Shown here one piece after another: positions 51,777 through 56,121 of a stretch of DNA of 56,121 nucleotides (position 1 is its first letter; each line of letters begins with the position of its first letter). The DNA is taken from assembly GCA_947624165.1 (NCBI GenBank), contig CANQJC010000013.1, positions 1-56,121 on the forward strand, given 5' to 3'. Under the pieces are notes generated by a model. The model did no database searches. It saw nothing but the letters and a program-made list of their open reading frames with translations, and had not been told where the DNA came from. This DNA comes from an uncultured Clostridia bacterium (GTDB lineage Bacteria; Bacillota; Clostridia; UBA1381). The position numbers and the translations under genes were made by a program.

Positions 51777-52913
51777 CTATCTTATGTCGGCTACCGTTCC
51801 GTTTTTGTCATACACGCCGTACTGAAATTTCTTCATGATTTGTATACCGTCCTCATCAAATTCAAATTCCTGACATAGTCCGTTATAGCCGTCGTTATGC
51901 AGCGTTTTCGCTATTGCCGCGCTGTCCGTCGTGTTTGCCGAGACAGCGGATTCGGCAATCATTCCGACGGCGTTGTAGCCCTGCAAAAACCATGTATCAA
52001 AGCTCTTTCCCGTTTCCTTGCTGTAATCTTCAACGAATTTATCCAGGTTGTCTCCGTCCTCCGAAACCACGTCGTATGCGAACGCGTCGATCATTATAAA
52101 TCCGTTCATCATGCCCATAAGCTCCGAATCGTTTTCCAGAGTCTCGGAATCGTCAAACGCGGTATCGCCGCCGCAGACAAGATTGGGGTTGCTCTTTTTC
52201 AGTTTTTTTAACATATTGAAGCCGTCCGCGTCACCCGGAAAAAGAGCCGCGCCGTCCACTCCGAGGGTCTCCCATCGGCTGTATATCTCATCGAAGCTGT
52301 TTTCAAGCGCGTCCGCGTTCACGCAGTCCATTATCTGTATTCCCGCCTTGGAAGCGTAACGGATAAAGCCGTTCATTTCCGCCGTCGAAAACTCATCCGA
52401 CGCGGCGCATACCGCCCAGTGCTTTGCGTTCGTATTCTTTGTCGCATTACACAATTTTTCACCGATAATGCGGGCGGAAGCGCACATCGAAAAAATAGTG
52501 CCGTAGTCATTTTCTTCATACACGCTGTCGTAAAGGAAAAACGGCACGATGAACGGTTTGCCCGCTTCGTCGTAAACATGCGCGGCGGTTTTGTTTATTT
52601 CCATGTCGGACGAGCCTATCACAGCCGTTATATTTTTATCCGCGGCGAGAGAGTCCGCGACCGCAACGCCGGTCTCGTAGCTTCCGTCGTCCACGTAAAA
52701 TTCACATTCGACCTTGTAACCGCTTTGGGCGTATTTTTCGTTCAGATCGTCCTGCGCCCTCCTTATGCCGTCCTCGTAGCCCACGGGGAAGCTTTCGGGA
52801 TCACCCGCGACCGCTATTTTGATCGTTTTATCGCTATCGCGCGTGTCCGCCGCGCAGGCGCATAACGATGCGCACAGTATCGTCGTAAGCAGAACAAAAC
52901 ATATTTTTTTCAT
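51777..52913 (-). CDS. Solute-binding lipoprotein, type 1 periplasmic-binding fold (Leu/Ile/Val-binding-like)
   Basis: 378 residues. The N-terminal signal ends in the lipobox Leu17-Cys18-Ala19-Cys20, so Cys20 is probably lipidated and the protein tethered outside the membrane. The rest has the two-lobe type 1 binding fold: KIAVAGDPESFPVGYEDGIRRAQDDLNEKY, ITAVIGSSDMEINKTAAHVYDEAGKPFIVPF, the linker AAVCAASDEFSTAEMNGFIRYA, and TWFLQGYNAVGMIAE. No permease or ATPase for uptake is encoded nearby; instead it heads the bacteriocin-type export operon. It could sense an amino acid or peptide, or act as a receptor or immunity component; this is inference. GGAGG precedes the ATG at 52913. Confidence 0.9.
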   Translation of the reverse strand: MKKICFVLLTTILCASLCACAADTRDSDKTIKIAVAGDPESFPVGYEDGIRRAQDDLNEKYAQSGYKVECEFYVDDGSYETGVAVADSLAADKNITAVIGSSDMEINKTAAHVYDEAGKPFIVPFFLYDSVYEENDYGTIFSMCASARIIGEKLCNATKNTNAKHWAVCAASDEFSTAEMNGFIRYASKAGIQIMDCVNADALENSFDEIYSRWETLGVDGAALFPGDADGFNMLKKLKKSNPNLVCGGDTAFDDSETLENDSELMGMMNGFIMIDAFAYDVVSEDGDNLDKFVEDYSKETGKSFDTWFLQGYNAVGMIAESAVSANTTDSAAIAKTLHNDGYNGLCQEFEFDEDGIQIMKKFQYGVYDKNGTVADIR

Positions 52914-52951
52914 GACAATCCTCCGTTTCCGAGATGAACATATATATAATA

Positions 52952-52980
52952 ATTTTATCACACGGTTCGACATAATTCAA
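52952..52980 (-). promoter_or_regulatory. Promoter of the lipoprotein-HlyD-ABC-ABC operon
   Basis: Minus strand TTGAAT (52980-52975), 17-base spacer, TAAAAT (52957-52952), about 40 bases ahead of the lipoprotein start. Confidence 0.8.
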
Positions 52981-53040
52981 CCCTAAATTTACGCCGCCCG
53001 ACGGCGGCTTCGGACCGTATCTTTCTTTTTTAAGCCGCAA

Positions 53041-53072
53041 ACAAAAAGAGCGTATCGTTAAATAATACGCTC
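53041..53072 (-). terminator. Terminator of the ychF-GT2-mannosyltransferase group
   Basis: GAGCGTAT/ATACGCTC stem with a 9-base loop followed by TTTTT on the minus strand, 32 bases past the mannosyltransferase stop. Confidence 0.82.
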
Positions 53073-53104
53073 CCAAAACCGTTTTTTACCTGTCTGTTTT
53101 TATA

Positions 53105-54400
53105 TCACATTATATTGTGCGACGTGAGATATCCCGCGAGATATATGCCGAACAGGACCGCGCTCGCCGCCGTCATTATCTGCTGCGCGTGCTTGTGCTT
53201 TTCCGTCATCGAAGCGATCAGCCAGTACGCAGGAAACATGCAAGCCATATAGCGCGGCAGACTTAGCGGCCAGGACGCGCCGACGTTGAATATAAAATAC
53301 GCTATCATGAACGACGTATCGGAAAGTCTCAGACGGCGCGCGCCGATAAGCACGGCAGCCGAAGCGAACGCCGCGCTCAGAAGTCCGGGAATAAACATGC
53401 TCACGCGGAACATCCATTCCTCATTACCCGAAAAGGCGCGGCTCGAAAGCATATTCAGCGTTTTCGGGAAGAACTGTAAATTCTGAGACCAATGCTCGCT
53501 TTGATATTTCATGAATGCGAAGGGATCGCCCTCCACCTTATAATTTATATAAAGATATATAAGCGTTCCGATCGGCATCAGCGCGGCGGGCAAAAGCTTT
53601 AACGCTCTTTTTGCCGTCTCCCGCGCGCCTTTTTCCTTAAACAGCGTCACAGGTCGTTCCGACTGTATCCATTCGATCGCCGCGGTTATGACCATAAACA
53701 CTCCGAACGAACGCGTGAGCGACGCGAATATGCCGAGTATTCCGGCGGCGAGCCAGTTATGTTTCCTTATCTCGAGAAAAACCGCCGTTACGAACAGGAA
53801 AAACGCGCCCTCCGTCATGACCGCGCCGAAGAAAAACGCAAACGGTGAAACGGATAAAAGGATTATGCTTGTACGCGCCGCCGATTTACCGTAATCCATA
53901 GACACGAGCTTATACATCAAAACACAGCCGCCGCTGTAACACAGCATCGACGTGAGTATGCCGGATACCGCATAATTGCGCACAAATATTCCCATCAGAC
54001 GCATGAGCATCGGGTAGAGCGGGAAAAACACAAGGAAGAGATGCTGTCCGTCCTCCACGTGCGCGTAGCCGTCGGCGGCTATCTCCACGTAATGCGGTCC
54101 GTCCCACAGGTTCCACCTTCCGCAGTATTCGAGGAACGTACACGCCGGTCCGTCGCTGAAAATGCCGTATGCCGCCCAGCCTGATACAAATATCAGTACG
54201 CGGAAAAGAAACGCCGCCGCGAAAATATACGCGCACTCCTTCGCCGTCGTCGATTCGGGCGAAGATAAGGTTTTTGCCCGTATTACGGTATCGACGCGCG
54301 CCGGCAGCCTGAATCCCGCTTCACCTGCCAGTCTCAGCAGGAAAACCGCCGCGCCCGCAAAGAATACGGCTGAAATAAGAATAGTAAAAATCACGGTCAA
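53105..54400 (-). CDS. PIG-V-like polytopic mannosyltransferase
   Basis: 431 residues with roughly ten membrane helices. RWNLWDGPHYVEIAADGYAHVEDG matches the conserved luminal/extracellular loop of PIG-V (GPI mannosyltransferase 2-like) proteins, followed by FFPLYPMLMR, SPFAFFFGAVMTEGAFFL and ASLTRSFGVFM, also family hallmarks. Bacterial members are presumed to transfer mannose from a polyprenyl carrier to an unknown surface acceptor. The start is TTG at 54400, overlapping the preceding stop as TTGA after GGAGG; GTG at 54394 is an alternative with better spacing. Coupled to a DPM1-like enzyme that would make the lipid-linked donor. Confidence 0.85.
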   Translation of the reverse strand: MTVIFTILISAVFFAGAAVFLLRLAGEAGFRLPARVDTVIRAKTLSSPESTTAKECAYIFAAAFLFRVLIFVSGWAAYGIFSDGPACTFLEYCGRWNLWDGPHYVEIAADGYAHVEDGQHLFLVFFPLYPMLMRLMGIFVRNYAVSGILTSMLCYSGGCVLMYKLVSMDYGKSAARTSIILLSVSPFAFFFGAVMTEGAFFLFVTAVFLEIRKHNWLAAGILGIFASLTRSFGVFMVITAAIEWIQSERPVTLFKEKGARETAKRALKLLPAALMPIGTLIYLYINYKVEGDPFAFMKYQSEHWSQNLQFFPKTLNMLSSRAFSGNEEWMFRVSMFIPGLLSAAFASAAVLIGARRLRLSDTSFMIAYFIFNVGASWPLSLPRYMACMFPAYWLIASMTEKHKHAQQIMTAASAVLFGIYLAGYLTSHNIM

Positions 54401-55347
54401 TTATCCTCCAGATTATTTTCTTTAATGATATAAACGGGTCTTTTCTTTGTTTCGATATACGTTTTCGCCAGATACTGCCCGAGTATTCCGAGACAGAAAA
54501 GCTGTATGCCGGAAACAAGAAAAATTATACACACAAGCGACGGATAGCCCGCCACGGGGTCGCCCCATATAATCGTTTTCGCGATTATGACAAGTATCAT
54601 AACGAACGCGATAACGCACATAAGCATACCTACGACCGACGACACGGCAAGCGGCATTGTCGAGAAGGACGTTATACCGTCCGCAGAGTAGAGAAGAAGC
54701 TTCCACATCGACCACTTCGTTTCGCCCGCGACGCGCTTTGCGTTTTCAAATTCTATCCATTTTGTTTTAAAGCCGACCCAGCCGAAAATGCCTTTTGAAA
54801 ATCTGTTGTACTCACGCATGGAAATTATCGCGTCAACGACCTTGCGCGTCATGAGGCGGTAATCACGCGCGCCGTCTGCTATATCGGCTTTCGCTATTTT
54901 ACGGATAAGCGCGTAAAAAAGGCGCGATAAAAGCGAGCGCAGCTTCGGCTCGCCCCTGCGCGTGACGCGTCTCGCGGCGGCGCAGTCGTAACCCTCGTTC
55001 ACTATCGTCTCATACATCTCGCCAAGAAGCTCAGGCGGGTCCTGCAGATCCGCGTCCATGACCGAGACGTAATCGCCGCGCGCGGCTTCAAGTCCCGCAA
55101 GTATAGCCGCTTCCTTGCCGAAATTACGCGAAAAAGACACGTATCTGACGCGTCCGTCCTTCGCGGCGTACTCCTTGACAACCGAAAGAGTGTCGTCCGT
55201 TGAGCCGTCGTCAACGAATATATATTCAAAATCGACCGCGTATTTTTCGCGCATAACGTCGGACTGCTTCGTGACAGCGTCGTAAAAATAAGGCAAAGCT
55301 TCCTCCTCGTTGAAGCACGGAATTACTACGCTTATAAGATTTTTCAT
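54397..55347 (-). CDS. DPM1/GtrB-like family 2 glycosyltransferase
   Basis: 316 residues. The cytoplasmic GT-A domain (about 1-225) has VVIPCFNEEEALPYFYDAV, FVDDGSTDDTLSVV, SFSRNFGKEAAILAGLEAA and the metal-binding DADLQDPPE; RDYRLMTRKVV and FGWVGFKT are typical of polyprenyl-phosphate glycosyltransferases. Two C-terminal membrane helices (about 225-300) complete the GtrB architecture. It is predicted to transfer a sugar from a nucleotide donor to undecaprenyl phosphate. GAGGGG precedes the ATG at 55347. It follows ychF by about 19 bases and overlaps the mannosyltransferase. Confidence 0.93.
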   Translation of the reverse strand: MKNLISVVIPCFNEEEALPYFYDAVTKQSDVMREKYAVDFEYIFVDDGSTDDTLSVVKEYAAKDGRVRYVSFSRNFGKEAAILAGLEAARGDYVSVMDADLQDPPELLGEMYETIVNEGYDCAAARRVTRRGEPKLRSLLSRLFYALIRKIAKADIADGARDYRLMTRKVVDAIISMREYNRFSKGIFGWVGFKTKWIEFENAKRVAGETKWSMWKLLLYSADGITSFSTMPLAVSSVVGMLMCVIAFVMILVIIAKTIIWGDPVAGYPSLVCIIFLVSGIQLFCLGILGQYLAKTYIETKKRPVYIIKENNLEDN

Positions 55348-55366
55348 CTTTACCCCTCTTTGCGTT

Positions 55367-56121
55367 TTATACGTTAAAGCGGAACAATACAACGTCCCCG
55401 TCCTGCATTACGTATTCCTTACCCTCGCTGCGTACAAGTCCCTTGTCCTTCGCGGCAGCCATAGAGCCGCAAGCCATGAGGTCGTTGTAATGCACGACCT
55501 CGGCGCGTATAAAGCCGCGCTCGAAATCGGTGTGGATTTTACCCGCAGCCTGCGGTGCTTTCGTGCCTTTTGTGATAGTCCACGCGCGCACCTCCGGCTC
55601 GCCCGCTGTAAGGTAGCTTATAAGTCCCAGAAGCGTGTAGCTCGCCTTTATGAGACGGTCGAGACCCGATTCGCTCATACCGAGTTCTTCGAGGAACATA
55701 GCCTTTTCGTCGCCGTCAAGCTGGGCGATCTCCTCTTCAATTCTCGCGCTCACCGGCATGACCTGCGCCCCTTCGCTCTCGGCAAGCTTCTTTACCTTAT
55801 TCACGTATTCGTTATTCTCTATGCCCTTTGAGAAATCGTCCTCGGCGACGTTCGCCGCGTAGATTACCGGCTTCATGGAAATAAGCGAAATTTCCTTCAT
55901 GATCGCCGCTTCGTCCTCGTCGTATTCGAGACTTCTCGCGGGCTTGCCGTCCTCCAACGCTGCCTTTACGCGCTCCAAAAGCGCGAGCTCCTTAGCAAGC
56001 GACTTGTCGCCCTTCATCATCTTTTTTGTACGGTCTATGCGTCGGTCGATTATCTCCGCGTCGGAAAATACAAGCTCTAAATTTATCGTCTCGATGTCGC
56101 GCAGCGGATCTATCGAGCCGT
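55367..56121 (-). CDS. ychF: Ribosome-associated ATPase YchF/OLA1, 3' part
   Basis: Partial gene: the 5' end lies outside the window and 251 codons are visible. The beginning, GSIDPLRDIETINLELVFSD, is the helical part following the G domain; MKPVIYAANVAEDDF contains the NVAE-type base-recognition motif of the YchF subfamily, which prefers ATP; MPVSARIEEEIAQL follows. The C-terminal TGS-like domain is complete: SYLTAGEPEVRAWTITKGTKAPQAAGKIHTDFERGFIRAEV. The protein binds ribosomes and is redox-sensitive in known cases. Downstream glycosyltransferase genes follow closely on the same strand. Confidence 0.96.
   Translation of the reverse strand, partial: GSIDPLRDIETINLELVFSDAEIIDRRIDRTKKMMKGDKSLAKELALLERVKAALEDGKPARSLEYDEDEAAIMKEISLISMKPVIYAANVAEDDFSKGIENNEYVNKVKKLAESEGAQVMPVSARIEEEIAQLDGDEKAMFLEELGMSESGLDRLIKASYTLLGLISYLTAGEPEVRAWTITKGTKAPQAAGKIHTDFERGFIRAEVVHYNDLMACGSMAAAKDKGLVRSEGKEYVMQDGDVVLFRFNV

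Noticed and set aside
52993-53008. Perfect hairpin GCCGCC CGAC GGCGGC
   Set aside because: No T run on either strand; a terminator with a T run already lies at 53041-53072. It may be a minor structure, not a supported site.

Overview
The window looks like a chromosomal segment of a low-to-moderate-GC, spore-forming, S-layer-bearing member of the Clostridia (Bacillota). The support is: a SipL-type DUF3794/LysM spore morphogenesis gene, the order carD-ispD-ispF, a meso-diaminopimelate dehydrogenase, symmetrical Ap4A hydrolase yqeK next to nadD and rsfS, SLH-domain surface proteins with TP/EP-rich linkers, and copper-amine-oxidase-like stalk domains. Two rhamnogalacturonan lyases and a rhamnulokinase suggest a pectin-using, probably gut-associated anaerobe (a Monoglobus-like lifestyle is a guess, not shown). 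I see no insertion sequence, prophage, CRISPR array or rRNA. Most genes lie on the minus strand.

Layout. 0-6.4 kb: tRNA-Val and tRNA-Pro, a YkvI-type membrane protein, greA, ddh, a divergent Nim-type flavoprotein, then the operon carD-ispD-ispF-(HAD/GtrA fusion). 6.6-22.6 kb: sipL, rhaB, an abundant-looking SLH surface protein, a YetA/PL26-type rhamnogalacturonan lyase behind malic enzyme, ptsI, a TtcA-like enzyme, apt and a secreted PL11 rhamnogalacturonan lyase. Together the PL11 (outside), PL26 (inside) and RhaB steps form part of a route from rhamnogalacturonan I to rhamnulose-1-phosphate. 22.7-30.6 kb: pepD with a DUF819 membrane protein, an AEC transporter, and the housekeeping operon nadD-yqeK-rsfS-leuS, which carries a small array of repeated GGGGACACTAAA units. 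30.7-31.8 kb: a galactokinase homologue that has lost its catalytic motifs.

32-53 kb is the most unusual part. A 2,094-residue secreted GLUG/MBG/Ig/chitobiase-C/cohesin-like protein on the plus strand faces, tail to tail, a minus-strand locus made of a solute-binding lipoprotein, an HlyD-type adaptor, a C39-peptidase ABC exporter, a second ABC exporter of the NHLM/NHLP type without the peptidase, a 2,695-residue SLH protein and, last, a 46-codon gene for a peptide with a classic double-glycine leader. The small gene is easily missed and gives the exporter a candidate substrate. No peptide-modifying enzyme is visible, so the product may be an unmodified secreted peptide (bacteriocin, signal or surface-associated peptide).

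53-56.1 kb: a PIG-V-like mannosyltransferase, a DPM1/GtrB-like glycosyltransferase and the 3' part of ychF. Many start sites were moved to internal codons because a strong Shine-Dalgarno sequence lies just before them; sigma-A-type promoters with 17-18 bp spacers precede most operons and are listed. No gene-free stretch exceeds about 250 bases; the longer intergenic regions are accounted for by the listed promoters and terminators.
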